The translations under genes and the position numbers were made by a program. A DNA stretch of 64,000 nucleotides. Origin: Marsupella aquatica. Its lineage: Eukaryota; Marchantiophyta. Below, piece after piece: positions 35,225-48,900 of this stretch. The stretch is from assembly GCA_973895155.1 (NCBI GenBank), contig OZ316893.1:24924001-24988000 (forward strand), read 5' to 3'. The notes below the pieces were generated by a model, which worked only from the letters and a program-made list of their open reading frames with translations, made no database searches and had not been told where the DNA came from. How positions within the stretch are numbered: position 1 is the stretch's first letter; the number at the start of each line of letters is the position of its first letter.

Positions 35225-36140
35225 CTGCTACGTTTCCTCCTTCACAGTCCTCTGAAACCTTTGTCCGTCCGTCCGTCCGTGCCCCCTTCGTCCAGTTCCC
35301 AGTACAACAATCTTCGTTCTCCCCTATCTCGTCCACTCAAGAGTCCAATCGCACCCTTCCTTACTGGCACATCTGTTTCTTACTACAAATTCCTTCCTAA
35401 GCCTCCTCTTCCTACCTACCTACCTTTCTCCTCCTCGCCCTGCTTTCCCGCCTTCCTTCCTCCCACTCAACAACCTATCAATCTTTCTTCAACACCCTCG
35501 CCCTCTCTGTTAGGGTTTCCATCTGCCTCATTCCTTCCCTTCCTCTTGGCCTCGCCATCTGCTCCCTTCCTCCCTTGCTACTGCTGCCCTTTTTCCTGCT
35601 TCATCATTGTCGCCAATACGGTCCCATCACCATCATTCTGTCCGAGCTATTGCAACCTTTTACGATGCAGCACCCTCTTTCTTTCCCAAGAGCAAGCCGC
35701 TGCTTCTCTCTGCGCACTGCTGCATATCACTTCGCGCACTCGCATCGCCCACTCTCTCGCGTTCCCTCCCGAACTCACTTTTTCGCACCCCCACACCACG
35801 ACGGCCCCAACCCAACTTCCTCGCGGCCTCCCCCCTTTTTTGAGTTTTTCCCTCACGAAAACAAAACGAGCGAGAGCATAATGATGTGCGTTCTTCCGCT
35901 AGAGAAGACGACCACGACGACGACCTGAACGGCACCGAACCACTCTACTACTCTACGACGCGCTCTCTACTCCGAGAGGACCGAGACTACTCTCTGCTCC
36001 CTGCCTCCCCAGTCTCCCACTTGTAATTAATTAGCACACGCACGGAGTGTGTGTGTGAGGCGATCAGGCGATGGTGGAAGGACGGAAGACGGAAGATCCG
36101 TAATCCACCATCCCGAGAAACTGATGCAGCGCCAAATCGA
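35225..36140. promoter_or_regulatory. Probable leader/promoter region of MUSE13/14 orthologue
   Basis: Strongly pyrimidine-rich on the plus strand (purine-rich in gene direction) from 35225 to about 35880, with a CCGT run (CCGTCCGTCCGTCCGT, 35266-35281) and CTAC repeats near 35412. Its composition changes at about 35930. A long first leader exon is likely, but no TATA box was assigned. Confidence 0.4.
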
Positions 36141-36159
36141 ATCCCAATTTGTTCAGTCT

Positions 36160-36412
36160 CCGTCGTCTTCGTCCTCTTCGTCCTCTTCGTCCTCTTCGTT
36201 CTTTTCGTCTGTTCGTCTGTTTCCTCCTTTTCGTTTCTTCGACCGCCCTCTCTCTCTCTCTCTCGTCGCCTTGCCCTTGCCCTCTTGCCCTTACCCTTGC
36301 CCTCTTGCCCTTGCCCTTGCCCTTGCCCTCTTGCCCTTACCCTTGCCCTCTTGCCCTTGCCCTTGCCCTCTTGCCCTTGCCCTTTGCCTTGCCCTTTGCC
36401 TTGCCCTTGCCG
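36160..36412. repeat. Short-unit repeats (CGTCCTCTT)n and (TTGCCC)n
   Basis: A 9-bp unit, TCGTCCTCT, repeats from about 36165 to 36200. From about 36268 to 36412 a CCCTTGCCCTCTTG pattern built on TTGCCC hexamers repeats with variants. All six frames stay open across it, giving Pro/Leu/Cys- or Arg/Gly/Gln-rich peptides that are artefacts of the repeat. Confidence 0.85.
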
Positions 36413-36529
36413 CGCAATGGCCGCTGCTCCTGCTGCTGCAAAAGGGCGGAAACGACAGGCCGACGTTGGAACGCGCCCTCGCCGTCTGTTGCTCCTGTCC
36501 CCAGTCCCCTGTTTCGGTTCTGCTGCACA

Positions 36530-37510
36530 GTACTCGCCATTTCGCCAACGAGGAGCGCGAAGATGGCGGTTCCGTGGCACTCCCGCCTTTGAATTTCCTC
36601 CCAGTGTGTGTGGGGCCCGATTAAATAATAACTCCAGCTTATTATTTAAAACGCTCCCAGTGTGTTGGTGCGTGTGGGGCCCTATTGGCACGCGCGGAGA
36701 TGGCAGTTCCATGGCACTCCCACCTTGGAGTTTTCTCCTCCCGGAGCTGCACCCTGCGTCCCTTGTATGACCTGCCCCTGAGACGGCCCCAGTGTCTTTG
36801 TGAGTGTGGGACCCCCCGACAAGGCAGCGATGAGCGCTGAGATGGCGGTTTCATGGCACTGCCGCCGTTGAATTTTCTTCTTCCGGCCTTGCACCCTGTG
36901 TCCTTCCCAGTGTCGTTGTGAGAGTGGGGCCCGTTGATTCTGCTGCGCTTTGTTTCAGGCCGCTGCCTTGGCAGAGACGAGCTAAACTTAGAATGAGGTT
37001 CCATGCTACTCCCGACTTTGATTCTCTTGTCTCAGCCCCCGGTGCCTCGCACGACGGGGCCCTGGGACGCTCCCAGCGTCTTTGTGAGTGTGGGGCTGCT
37101 GCTCTGGCAGATGACTGAAACTGAGATTGAGGTTCCATGCACCTCCCAAGTTTGATTCTCCCGGCCCACTGGCCCAGCTCCCCGCTCCCCATCCCTCGCA
37201 CAATGGCCCCTGGGACGCTCCCAGTGTTTTCACCAGTGTGGGGCCCAATAAGGCTCACTGGATTCTGCTACACTTGGCTTGGGGCTACTCCCAGTCTCTT
37301 TTTCAGTGTGGGACCAAATAATGTTGGGTGCCCCCCTCTCTTTCTCACTGGCCAATGACAAACTGAGATTGCAGCTCCATGCCACTTCGACCTTCGACCC
37401 TTCATCCCTGCCAGCGTACCTGGGACCCAGTGCCATAGGGACGCTCCCAGAGTCTTTTAGTGTGGGGCCAAATAAAGTTGGGTGCCCCCTCTCTCACTAG
37501 TGTGGGGGAA
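36530..37510. repeat. Degenerate tandem array, about 70-170-bp spacing
   Basis: The motif GACGCTCCCAGTGTCTTTG or a close variant, followed by GTGTGGGGCCC, recurs near 36597, 36652, 36789, 36904, 37070, 37216, 37288 and 37443. Between copies a second block, GAGATGGCGGTTCCATGGCA with CTCCCACCTTTGAATTTTC, recurs at least five times. Spacing is uneven, so units carry deletions. The array sits between the divergent MUSE13/14 and tetraspanin-like genes. Confidence 0.85.
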
Positions 37511-37895
37511 GGTTGGTGTTGGGACAAGGTTGTTGGTTTTAGAGCTTCTAGACAAATTCTTCTTTGTTACTTTCTTTTGCAATTGATGAGGATTAAATTA
37601 AACCACAGACTTAGAAAAAAACCTATACTGAACCTGAGTCGTGAAGACAAGACCTAATAGAATGTACCAATTGAAAAACACAAGTGTACCAAGGCTCCCA
37701 ATGAGGGCCCCTCTTTCACCTGGCATGGTCAAGACTAACATTTGTTCAAGTCGTCAATTTGTATATCTCTCACCTAGTCTAACAGAACATTGTGAAAAGC
37801 TCACCATGCAAAAGATATGGAGAAGATAAGTTGTTGCTCAATACATTCATTATTGGGCCGGGTTAAGAAACGTTTTGCTCAGCAGAGAAGGCACA

Positions 37896-40800
37896 ATGCC
37901 ATTGGCACGTGCGGCCAAAATTCCTCTCAATCGACTACTTCTGAATAGAGGCCTGAAATCTCTCAATGTCCTCGTTATTGTAAGCAATCATGTTTTCTAA
38001 CCAACATTCTGTATGCTCAAATGGTCCTTACTAAAAGTTCATGGGAAATGGATCATGCATGCGTTGTGATGATGATTAGTTTTCAATGAACTCATCCTTT
38101 GTTCAGTTATGACAATGATGTTTGTGGAAGTCATTCTGGCTTCTAATTGTCATATTTTGCTCTACCCTAACATGAGGGTTAAGACTGGTTAGGACCTCCA
38201 TCCATATTCATGTGTCACTCCCCAAAGAAATGAAGGAAAGCTCTCCAAATGAAAGCATTTTTCTGTTGATTAGAGTCTTGCAAATGGACATTGATATGTT
38301 GACTTTCTAACTCATCAGCTAGATGCAATCGTCAAAGAGTCTTCATATTTTCTTTGAAAGGTCTCCATCAGTTGCACAATGCTCGTGCAGATTGCAGGGG
38401 CGTTGACGATTCTCATGGTGTTATATTTGCAGCAAGTCCCAACCTTTTCCCCTGGCTGGTAACTTGTCTAGATTCTTGATTCCAGTTCCAAGTTTGACCA
38501 TTAAGAAACTAACCAAGAAGCTAAATCATTAAGAATGACATGATAATCTACAATTTCTTCTTTCAGTTCACATTTAAGTTTCTATGCAGACAAACCATAT
38601 GGGCCATAGTTGCACTTCTGTAGTCCAGACCAGTCCCCCAAATGCACTCGGTTCCATTTTCTAATCACTAGTTCTGCAAAGCATGTTTTGATTATGTATA
38701 CGAGAACATCGATCAATTGGCATTTGAATGTTTCTTAAGCCGGGACAGTGCCCATGGACTGGGTTGAACATTTAATAGTTAGAGACCTAAAAAGTTACAT
38801 TTAAAAACATACCCAACAAACATGTCAAATCTGCACATTGTGGAGGCGCATGGAGCAGCAACTAGGCCAACATTTATCATTGTAAATTGCAAGAAATGAT
38901 AGGGTCAGTTGCACTCATATATGAAGACCAAAATAAACTGTGACATCCCACGTAGGGCTGTATCTGAGAATAGTATTGGATGAAATACTTTCTAAATTTT
39001 TCTGAGGGAAAAGACCCACTTTATCATGGGAAAGTAGTGATTTAGAGCCTTGATGGTGTAGAAGCCATAACTAAATAATATGAAGGCACTATTGATGTTC
39101 CTTCAAGGGCATTGCCATTTGCTTCATCCAGAGTAAGGGCTAGTTGTCCATTGTTGCACTAAGGGTTTATATGTCCACCATAAAAAGTAGCAAGAGTTGG
39201 ACACTACATTGTTTTGTTTTATAAATTGACTTTGGCATCCAGGTTGCTAATGTGATATTGAACTCTACAGCATACATCACATTAGTACCTCTTATTTATC
39301 TTAGTCACGCAAAGACCTGATAAAATGCAATAACAAGCTGCATGAAAATTCCTTTCTCATAGTTGAGCATTACTCAATTGTTCTCTTGCTCATTCTGGAC
39401 AGGTTATTAATATTTCTCGGAGGGTTGGTGATCGTTGGTGGACTATCAGGCTTTGGGGGAACCACACTCCCGTGTTGTTATATAACTCATGTCGTTACCA
39501 TGTCTTGCTCAGCCTTTGGAGTTCTTGTTTTCAGCCTAGTGCTGTTTGGAGAGGTAATTAATTCCATCAAATAAAATTCTAATTTGTCTTTGACTCCTAG
39601 ACCTCATAAAGACTTTGAACCATCTTTGGGTAGTTTTCCAGCAATATTCAAGATTGGATTTGTTCAACAAATGACAATTCTATAAAGCTTTAGTCACTGC
39701 TAGAAAACAGGTGAAATTGACAATGTTTATGTAGAGAAATGAAAATGTGTGCTATAAACATCTCTCACTTTCTGACATGAAATGACTCTCCAAAATAACT
39801 ACGCTGGACTGCTGGTATGGGAATTTCTCAGTACCTGCCATCTTGTTCAATAAAACTAGACCTTTTGCATTCCAATTTTTTGCAATTTAACCAGGTTTTA
39901 AAACAAGTTTTAAAACAAAGACCAGTAATCCTCACTGCATTGCAAAGTGGCAAAGCCCCAAAAAAACTCCAAATGCCAAAAATAACAATACTTTATATGT
40001 TGGAATACCATGTAGAGAGCAAAGGTGGTGAAGGCATTTGACAGCCCAAGATATAGTGATGCAGAGGTACGGCATTTGTGGCTTTTCCTTCAATCAACAC
40101 AACTTTGATTACTAGCTCTAGTAGTGTAGTATAATAAGTAAAAATATTTCTTAGCACATTTGCCACTACTGATTGGACCAAAGTTTTGACCTAGTTTTGC
40201 ACTTGCCAATTGTAGGTGGATAATCTTCTCATGCGTTGCTCTTGGGCATACCTTGCTTTGTGTGGTTTACAGGTAGAATGCCAACCCAACTCTAACATAC
40301 ACACCTGGTTCAAATTTAAGCTTTCAAATATGAAAACAGTAAAGTAAAAAGCTGGTCCATTCCAACTCATCCAAGTATCACACAGTTTGCAGCACTTCAC
40401 TCTTGCAATGAATAATGATGGCATGCTTTGTTGCAAACTGCTGGAGAACCTTTGCTGATTATAGTAGTTTTGCAGATATGCGGCATAATTGGGAGAAGCA
40501 TTCTTCAAAAAATGACTTCAGATGAATTTCAGGTAAGTTGCTTTTCTCAATTTATGTTTACTTACTTTTGATCTTACCAGCATGATCTCAACTGTCTCAA
40601 CATTTAATTATTGCATTGTGTAAGGCAAATTGAAATGTCTTGGCTTGTTTCCTACATGAATTTAAATTTAAACACTCTCTTGAAGATAGCTTGATCATTG
40701 TGCTCCCATGGGGGAGTCTGGAATGAGGTGGCCAGCTTGGTCAGGTCAACCATGGCAATACAAATTGGAGTTGACTAATAATTAGGTCCAAGGGTAACCA

Positions 40801-41625
40801 GGTTAATTAACACAGTTGGATAAGCCAATGGATGATCCACAATTCACAAATGCCATTTCATCTTTCCTGGTAGATCAACTGAATGGTCAAGATATATGTA
40901 TATAGTTGGAGGTTATGTACATAGAAGAAACCTCCAAACTAAACTTAGTCGATTTAGAAAGTAATCTAGGAATCTTCTTGGAAATTTTGTAGAGATGAAT
41001 GTTGTAAGTATTTCATGTGAACCTTTTGAGTACTTTCACAGTGGGAAGATCTTGGGAAGTTTCTTACTCAGTAAAAAAAAAATCAGGTCTAAAACAGTCA
41101 GGATTTTTTCCAAAATTTGAATCATCCGTAATACTCTTGTTATCATCAAATCCAAGGGTATTCCTTGTTCTAAGAGTTGCCAAATGTAATGAATGATGGT
41201 TTTCCAAATGAATCCTAGCCTCCTCTCTGCAGACATTTGAGGAGACCCGAGACAATCGAAATATAACTATGACACAAATGCGTCGGGAAGTGTAAGTTCT
41301 TTGCAACCTACAATCATCAAAATTGAAATTTACAACATGGAGAGCTGGAAAATAGTCCATATCATTCTGAAAACTAAGGAATCAAATCCAAATATGTTAT
41401 TAAGATGAAGATTCCTTCCAATCATCTTGGACAAATTGTCTAGTATGACAACTTTGACTTAAATGTTGTCCACCTTGTCTCCCTCCAATTCGTTAGTGCT
41501 TTTAGAAGCATGACTCAATCAAACACTAATGTTACAATTGTTGGTTACAGAGGTGAGCAACAAGACAGAGTTGATAGGACTTCAGCAAACAAAATTGAGG
41601 AGAAGATGGCAAACAAATATGGACA
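37896..41625 (+). CDS. Tetraspanin-like membrane protein (3' end unresolved)
   Basis: Six plus-strand exons join in phase: 37896-37979, 38391-38458, 39403-39553, 40476-40532, 41233-41291 and 41551-41625. The first membrane span (LNVLVIIAGALTILMVLYL) is split across exons 1 and 2. Exon 3 encodes two more spans around LGGLVIVGGLSGFGG, a CC pair and VVTMSCSAFGVLVFSLVLF. Exons 4-6 encode a hydrophilic segment (EETRDNRNITMTQMRREV, DRVDRTSANKIEEKM), as in the large loop of tetraspanins. The short N-terminal tail, close spans 1-3 and cysteines at the end of span 2 resemble a tetraspanin, but I do not see the diagnostic CCG motif. Exon 6 ends in phase CA|. A possible last exon, 43575-43749, continues the frame, adds a fourth hydrophobic span (ALVCWAVLVLVSFGLAFL) and a stop, but it has a weak acceptor tract. 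Consistent phases across five introns argue for a real gene; the family call is tentative. Confidence 0.55.
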
Positions 41626-44600
41626 GTAAGTTCAATATGCAGAGATGACAAGAATCTGTTATTGATCATAGTTATCTATTATAAGCATGGTACTTACAAA
41701 GAATTACTAGCATTCTTAGTTGTCCATTCCCAAAATGTCGAGTACTACAAATTTTGGCTACTTAAATCTCTTTCAGGGATCAACTTAGCTATATACAACT
41801 TGTCTCCTCATGGTATCAACTCAGCTATGTTCAGCTAAGTTACAAATCCCAATTTAACTCTACCAGGCCTCATCTGTAACCATCTTGAGGATTCAGTTAA
41901 TTTTTATTAGTTTTAAAGATGATGTAAGTCTTTGATCTTGTTGAAAATTGCAGATGGATGAAATAGGCTTTTTCTTCTAAAGAAGCCGTTGAAGAATCCC
42001 ATCCAATGCACAGGAAATCAAACTTGTATCTATGGTAGACCAACCAACAAATTTAAGTTTGTGAATAGTACAAGAGATCCCTTCATTGTTATATTCTCAA
42101 CTTTAAAAAGGGATTTGGTCTAGTATAGCAGTTAAAATTTTATGTAGCTAGGTCCTGACAAGGGAAATCTTGTGGTCAGACTTCCTATATGGTTACTCAT
42201 TAAAGTCTATATTTCTCCAAGATTATAAACAAAGTTGTCCAAGATTAATATTGGTGCATGTCTTCATGCTACTCGTGGATTGTGAAAAGCGGAAAAACTT
42301 CTGCATATGACAAATGGTGGTAGTGCATATGACAAATTAAAAATTTGAGGTGGTACTTTTAGCTATTGTTAGGAAGTTTGGGACTAATCAGCTTAGTTCC
42401 TGAGGTCGAGCCTGAGGTCCATGCTCTTTCCTCAAATCCTTTTTAGTCTCCTATGTAAATATTAACGTTTTTAAGCTAAAGAACTTGATTAGTTTTCTTC
42501 ACTTTGAGCTTGTCTTATGTCGGAGGACCAATGCAAAGTGCTCCTGCCCATGTTACCTTGTGAAAACTGATGATTCAATTGATCCAGGCTTGTGTTGCAG
42601 TGGTTTTTGTGGGCTTGAGGTTCATGTTGCTTCAGTTTGGAAATGGGACATGTTGGATTTGGATGTGTTAGTTGGTCAAGAATGTGGAAAATGTCATGTT
42701 TGACACCATTTGTAGACAATTCCTTATGGGAGCCAGGAGAGTATCCTTGACAATATTGAGGACAACTAAGACAACCAACAAAGGGAAAGTATTGCAGCTA
42801 GCATCTTGATCTTAGGATTAAAAGAAATTCAGACATCCACATTCATGGAGTTAGGATCTCATCATCAGCTACAAGGGAATTAAAATTATGAGCCCCTGTG
42901 TTTGATTAGATTTATTGTTAAATACGGGGTTAAATATTGATGATTATGTATGTTTGTTAGCAATATGTAATACTACAAAGTCATTTGGGAAAGGTTTGTG
43001 TTCTCTAAAGGTATTGCATCATGCATTCTCCAAGAACTACTTAACTGGGCCCACTCCAAGGGGGGGTCCCATATCTCACACAGTTTTTGGGGAATAAACA
43101 CCCTAAAACATGTCATAACTTATTTTAGTTGATTTTTTTGCCCATAACTGTTTGAAATATTCTTGAAATATTCCCAAAATTGGTTTTTAAAAGTCCTGTA
43201 GTTTTCATAAATCTCAAAACTGAACTAAAACACCCCTAGAGTTCTCCACAGAAATTTACAGGTCTTTCATTAAACCAGTTTAAAAAAACTCTATATTTAT
43301 TTGTGCGTGATGGGTTCAAAGAGAAGGAGTAAGGACTTTGATTTTAAATTCAACCAGGCCCTAGACTTATGACTGTGAATGGTCAAAGGTTCTTTCAATG
43401 CCGTAACACCATGCTTTTCAACGCAGTCAAGGTTGGGTATTTTTATTACACAAAGCGCATAGCAGCCTGCAGAATGCTATTTTTTTTATAAAAGTGGACA
43501 TCTTATGGGATGACTGAATGAACTCTGTGCAACTGAAAATTGTTTGATGTGATTCATCGAATGAAGTTTAGCAGGCTCCCATTGTCTGGTAGTTCTACTG
43601 GTGGAGGGTCAATATTTGACCTCTCTCATGGTTATGTCTTTTCTTGTTTGGCTCAGATAATTGGGTTGGACCTTTGGGATCACTCTGCCCTTGTCTGCTG
43701 GGCTGTTCTGGTTTTAGTGTCTTTTGGGCTGGCTTTTCTCCACGGTTAATTGATATTGCCAGGAGTTTTTATGCCTCTGCCTTGGGCTTCTGTTGGGTTT
43801 GCCCGCCCCTTGCCCCTGTTGGGCTTCTGGTTTCCCCCCGTCCATGGGGTTTTCGCGGATTTTTATTCAAAATTAAAAAGTTTTGGGGTTCTCCCCCCCC
43901 CCCCCCCCTTTTTAAATTGTTTGATTTGATTCATGAACTTCTGATTACCTACTTAAACAGTTTGAATTTTTTGGACATCTCCAGCACCCAATCCTATATT
44001 CTCAAAAGTCATTTTTCCCAATGTGCAATCTTTGTATTTGGACAATTTTCTTTAGTCATTTGTTTCATAATAGCGTTAACTGATCCTAAAACCTAAAGAC
44101 TGGATTTTTTACACACTTAAAAACAAATGATAAATGACTCAAGAAAAGTGCCCTAGTGAAGATTTTAGTGTATGAAAAGTCAACTTTTTAATTCAAAACA
44201 TACACTTTGAATTTATGTGCCTGTACGTGGATTGTACAAGTTTGCACAAGCCATACCTTCCGATGTTTGTTTGCATCATTCTTCTCTTATTCATGCCTAC
44301 AAGAAGTTAAAGCTACCAGCAATAAGTTGCCAAGTGAAAGCTTAACAAACTATACCAACTATTGCAGACCCCTCTTGAGACTACTATCTAGGCAAGGAAG
44401 CTAGGGCATGGAAGTTCCCATCTTGGGAAGTTGGTTGGATGTCAGGCCCCATAGATGAGCACCAAGTTGGCCCTATTGTAATACCATAAGACGCCTTTGC
44501 AATGGACATTGGGATCTCATATAATGCCCCTTTGAAGTCGGGAGGACTTTGTGCTGGCAAACATGCCTGGACTACAGCCCTGCAACTGGACTGGATTTCC

Positions 44601-45960
44601 ATGGCCGGACGTGTATCAAGTAGCGCATACCATGCTTGGACTGAGTAACTGACACAACTGATGCCTTGGCAAGACCTGAGCACTAAGTTGGGCATAATTT
44701 TTGGCCCCAAACGCCATTCAAAGACCATGACACCTTGTTGCAATCAGCATTCCAGTACCTACATGTGCATTCAAGGGAAGGGTTCAATGGACCTTTTTAA
44801 ACCTCCTAGTTGGGGGCCAAAACATGACGGACCAAAGCTAGTCCAGGGGTGGTAGGTCTCCATAAGCATATATGAGGGAACTACCCTCACAAATGACCAT
44901 GAGGAGATTGTGATCCTGCAAGTTGCTACACAAACTAGTGGCCCATGACTCACAGGAAAGCCCTGATTGGAAACTAAGTAGACGTAAGGGGAGGGTGGTT
45001 TGCTCCAAAGCTCAATTCACTTTAACGGGAGGTGACCGTGACAGACACTAGTTTTGCTATACGTCAAGGACTCGCAATCAATAGCTACTCACAATCAATA
45101 GCTGAGCATTCCTGGATCCGTAACATAAGAACCATAGGAGATTCTTAGTGCTACTGGACCCAAGCTAGCAACAAATATCACAAGGCAAAAGGTTCCCTCG
45201 GGCAAATGGCAACACCAACCCAGAATTCATTGATTGAAAAAAGAGGAGGTGGGCAATCTGTCTGAGCATTTTTGCTAGCTTGGGTGGGGAACTGTTTGGG
45301 TAGATGAACCCTCAAATGTTAGTTTGAGTGCAACATTTGACATAGTTGTCCTCATTTTAGCAAAGGGACCTTAGAAAGTCAAGAGATATTCCACACAAAC
45401 TATTTTATACTTACATGCTTTAGTGTGGCTTAATTAAGTTGTTAACCCCCCCCCCCAAACCCCCCCCCCCACACACACACAGATACACAGAAATAATACA
45501 AATCTTTGGTTATGGAGACTTGGATGGACACACTCAAACCAAAGTGTCGCCAAAAAGCTCGCCAAAAGGAGCATGGTACTCTGAGAAAACATTAATTGTT
45601 ACGGAAATCAATTGAAACACTATGGACTCACAGATGATCTGGTCCATGTGGGATTTTTTCAGTATTATTGAACTCCTTGGTTTGCTAGAATAGTAAATTT
45701 GTTTGGTTTGAACTGGCAAAAGTCAAACTTTTTTACAACATTTTCCTATGGTAGAATGAAGCCCAATATCTTATTGAGCAATACATCAACATCCCAAGAA
45801 TACCATGAATTATTAATATGAAATGAAATAATCCATTCAAGAGCTGCAACTTTGATGTTATTCAATTTTATTTGGAACCTGATTTATTTCATCTCAATTC
45901 CGTAAATAAATGTCAATTGACTTCCATAATCTCAATTATCATGCGACTCTAATTGGAAGC
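41626..45960. other. AT-rich region, possible last tetraspanin exon, poly-C tracts
   Basis: Apart from the candidate exon at 43575-43749, no gene was recognised. Pure C runs occur at about 43887-43908 and 45447-45470, the latter followed by a CA dinucleotide run to about 45480. The block 44400-44960 has moderately open frames on the minus strand and loosely repeated phrases (AAGTTGG, GGCCC), as in a decayed element, but nothing I can name. Confidence 0.4.
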
Positions 45961-48900
45961 CTACTTAATTGCTCGTGTTTGAAACCCCATAGCCTCTGCA
46001 GCTCCACATCCTTGCATTCCAGCATGGTAGCAAGATCTTGTAGCTTGGAAAGTAGGCGGAAGAGGTGCCAGTCCAATTTTAGCATTTTTATCATAATATT
46101 TTGTGTCAAATAATAAAGATTCCTCAGTCCAGTATGGATACTTTAGCACTGAAGCTGATTTTTTAGGGATACTCTGTTGGTCACTTTGATCATTATCAAA
46201 TATTCTTGTCCTTGTTGTCTCCCTTCTGGGAAGCTTTGGAGGATTGTATCCACATCTTTCTTTCGGGGCTTCCATCGCAAAGTGTAGAGGAAGATCAGGA
46301 GGGGTTGGAGACCTCATCTCTAGTAGTTTGGTTGGTTCATGAGATTCATCAGGCATCCATGATACATTCCTCCTACCTCTTCCTAGTTTTGAATCTTCTT
46401 TGCTTGGGAGGTTTTGCATTCCAAGGATGTTAGTTCTAGCTTGGACAATCTTTGTTTCATTGGGTGTGAGTCTAGCGGAGAATACAGTGTCTCTGGTATC
46501 AAGATTGACTTGATTCTCCATCATGTTTGACAGACCAGACATCTTTTCCAAGTCCAGATTATGTGCTAAATGATGTCTTGATTGTTTTCTTCCTTGTGTA
46601 TGGTGCATGCCATAACCAGGAGATGGAAGGGTTGCTGCATCAAAATTGCTCTTCTCTACAGCCAACTCTTTAGATGTACTTGAATGTATGGAGTTGAAAC
46701 TTGGTACATCATGTTTGCTGGCTCTTCGGCCATGAATCACCTTTTCTTTCTTACTTTGTTCCAATATGCATGGTGAATCTTGCCTCAGGCTCTCCCAACT
46801 ATAGTCACCAATGGGAGTAGGCCTTCCCTGGTTGCCATAACTGTGTTGTTTGTCTTCAAAATATTCTTTGAAAACAACGAATTGATTTGACTGTAGTTCA
46901 ATCATACACTACAATTTATGTTAGAGACTTTTCACATCATGGTGCACAAGCTTTTAATTATTCTAGTAACTAAAGGCTCCAGTAGTAGTTTGAGCAAGTA
47001 CCTCTCTATAAGTATTTACAACAATCACTGTTCCAGTGCAAGTAATAGTCTTTGCTTGTGCATACTCATATGACGTTATAGACAATTATTTTGTTTTGTT
47101 TTTGTTGGTCTGTCAAAATCATTTATGGGACAAAAGGGGACATTCCAACTTCAACCAAAAAGGCAAAGTAAGAAAACAAGAAACGAAGTTCAGATAAAAA
47201 GTTAGGAATTTGTTTGTATTTCGGACTAACAGGTTTATGTGCGGAATGTTGAGGCACTATGCTATAGTCTTCTTGGCTAGGGCCTTGTGCTAAAATGACA
47301 AGGCTAGGGTCTCCCAACAAACAAGTGTTTTTTTCTGAAAGCCCCACTGTCCGCGAAGAAAACTCTGGTGGATCCAGATTACTAATGTAAGTAGATAATT
47401 TTCTCAATTTTTTTAAAAGTGCATCATTCTGTCCTCCCCCAACCTGGTGGACAGCATCGGTTCCAATGGAATTCCCTATCTAATGGAACACATGGGTCTT
47501 GTTTGTACAAGGCCTAGGCCTTTTTTTTGGGGGAAAAAGTATGGGGGAAGAGTATAGGGTGAAGTATACTTTACAGGGTGAGGTTTTCCCCTTCTCTCCA
47601 GAACAGAAAAAATATGTATTTATTGCTCAAGATGATAAACAGATTTGGATTCTTTTCTTTTATCTTCTGTTCTCAATGGGCCTTGACTGTTGAATAATTA
47701 TTTCTCATCCTCATTAAAAATTAATATTTACATAAGCAAAATATCTATACATAGGGAGAAAGTGTGTGCATTGTCCAATCACTTTGCAGTTGAGAATCAC
47801 ATCAATAGGCATGTTGAAATTATTAAGTTTACACATCAATTTATTTGTGCATATATCAGCATAAGTAACCCCTCCCTTTTGGATCAACCTGTGGGACATA
47901 GTCTCTGAGGTTGTAATGCTTGTTCATAAAGGAGTGAAGCTTGGTTGAAGGTCTGTCAATGCTGCTCTCAAGACAAATTTATTGTTGAAACCACGCACAC
48001 AACAATTGGGCTGCGTAAAACAAGCCATTAATGTGATATTGCCTGTCCCATAGAGTGAATTCTCCAGAAAGGTAAATATACTCAGAATAGAGTCAAACCA
48101 TTCTGATTTAGGACGTCCCTAATGAAATAAGCTAGATCAACAACCAAGTACCATTTTTCTTGAGATTGTCCTTCCTTGAGTTGCTTGTAGTGACCTTTAA
48201 CTACTCACAGATGTTTGACCATTAGCCAGGTCTAGGCAGGATTTATAATGTCTGTCATGGAAGTTAATTACTTGAACTCCCCATAGTTGATATTAATTTT
48301 CTAGAATGAACAAAGCAGAGGAGGGTACAACATTCATGTGGCCCTTTGATAGATAACTAAATTTTAAGATGTTTAATGCAATCAACAACAGATTAAACTA
48401 ACCCAAGTTGTCGCGGAAGTTTCTTTTGGTGTTGCAACATGGCCTCAAAGAGCTCATGACCAAGACCTAACCTGCCCATTCATACGAAGACTTGCACAAG
48501 TTCATTTAAGTCTGGAATGACAAGAACAAATGATTAGTTATGTGAGCTCCAACTATTCTAATTGGAGAAATTAAGTTAACCATGAATTTAGCAGTTAGGG
48601 TTTCTATGACAAGAGTGTGTCTTCTCCCTAAACAGTAAAAGTAGAATGTGACTTATCCTATTGCAAAGTGGGCTATTGGCCATAACAAATTACCTTTGAT
48701 TTTTTTCATGGACGTAGAAGTCAAGCACACATAATGGGGCCATTTCTATGAGCAGTCCGTTCTCCTTTCGAATGTAAAGATTTTTCACTCCAACTTTCAA
48801 CATTCCCTTTACCAAAATGAATTCTGGTTTTCCAGGAATCCCACTAGTACACAGATAGAGGCTGTGATTATTAGTTCTCAGTCGGTTATAGTCTGTAATT

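Noticed and set aside
36049-36770. Long overlapping plus- and minus-strand frames (up to 241 residues)
   Set aside because: They run through TTGCCC and TCGTCCTCT microsatellites, which have no stops in several frames. The peptides are low complexity with no family similarity.
42485-42703. Frame with GLCCSGFCGLEV as the tetraspanin CCG loop
   Set aside because: Phase does not continue from the exon ending at 41625 with a good acceptor, and the motif is not followed by a membrane span.
47123-47407. Minus-strand 94-residue frame inside the acetyltransferase gene
   Set aside because: It lies between two exons whose direct join restores the conserved YVPQ...NQFVVF segment of the family, so it is intronic. 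It might be an alternative exon, but nothing supports that.
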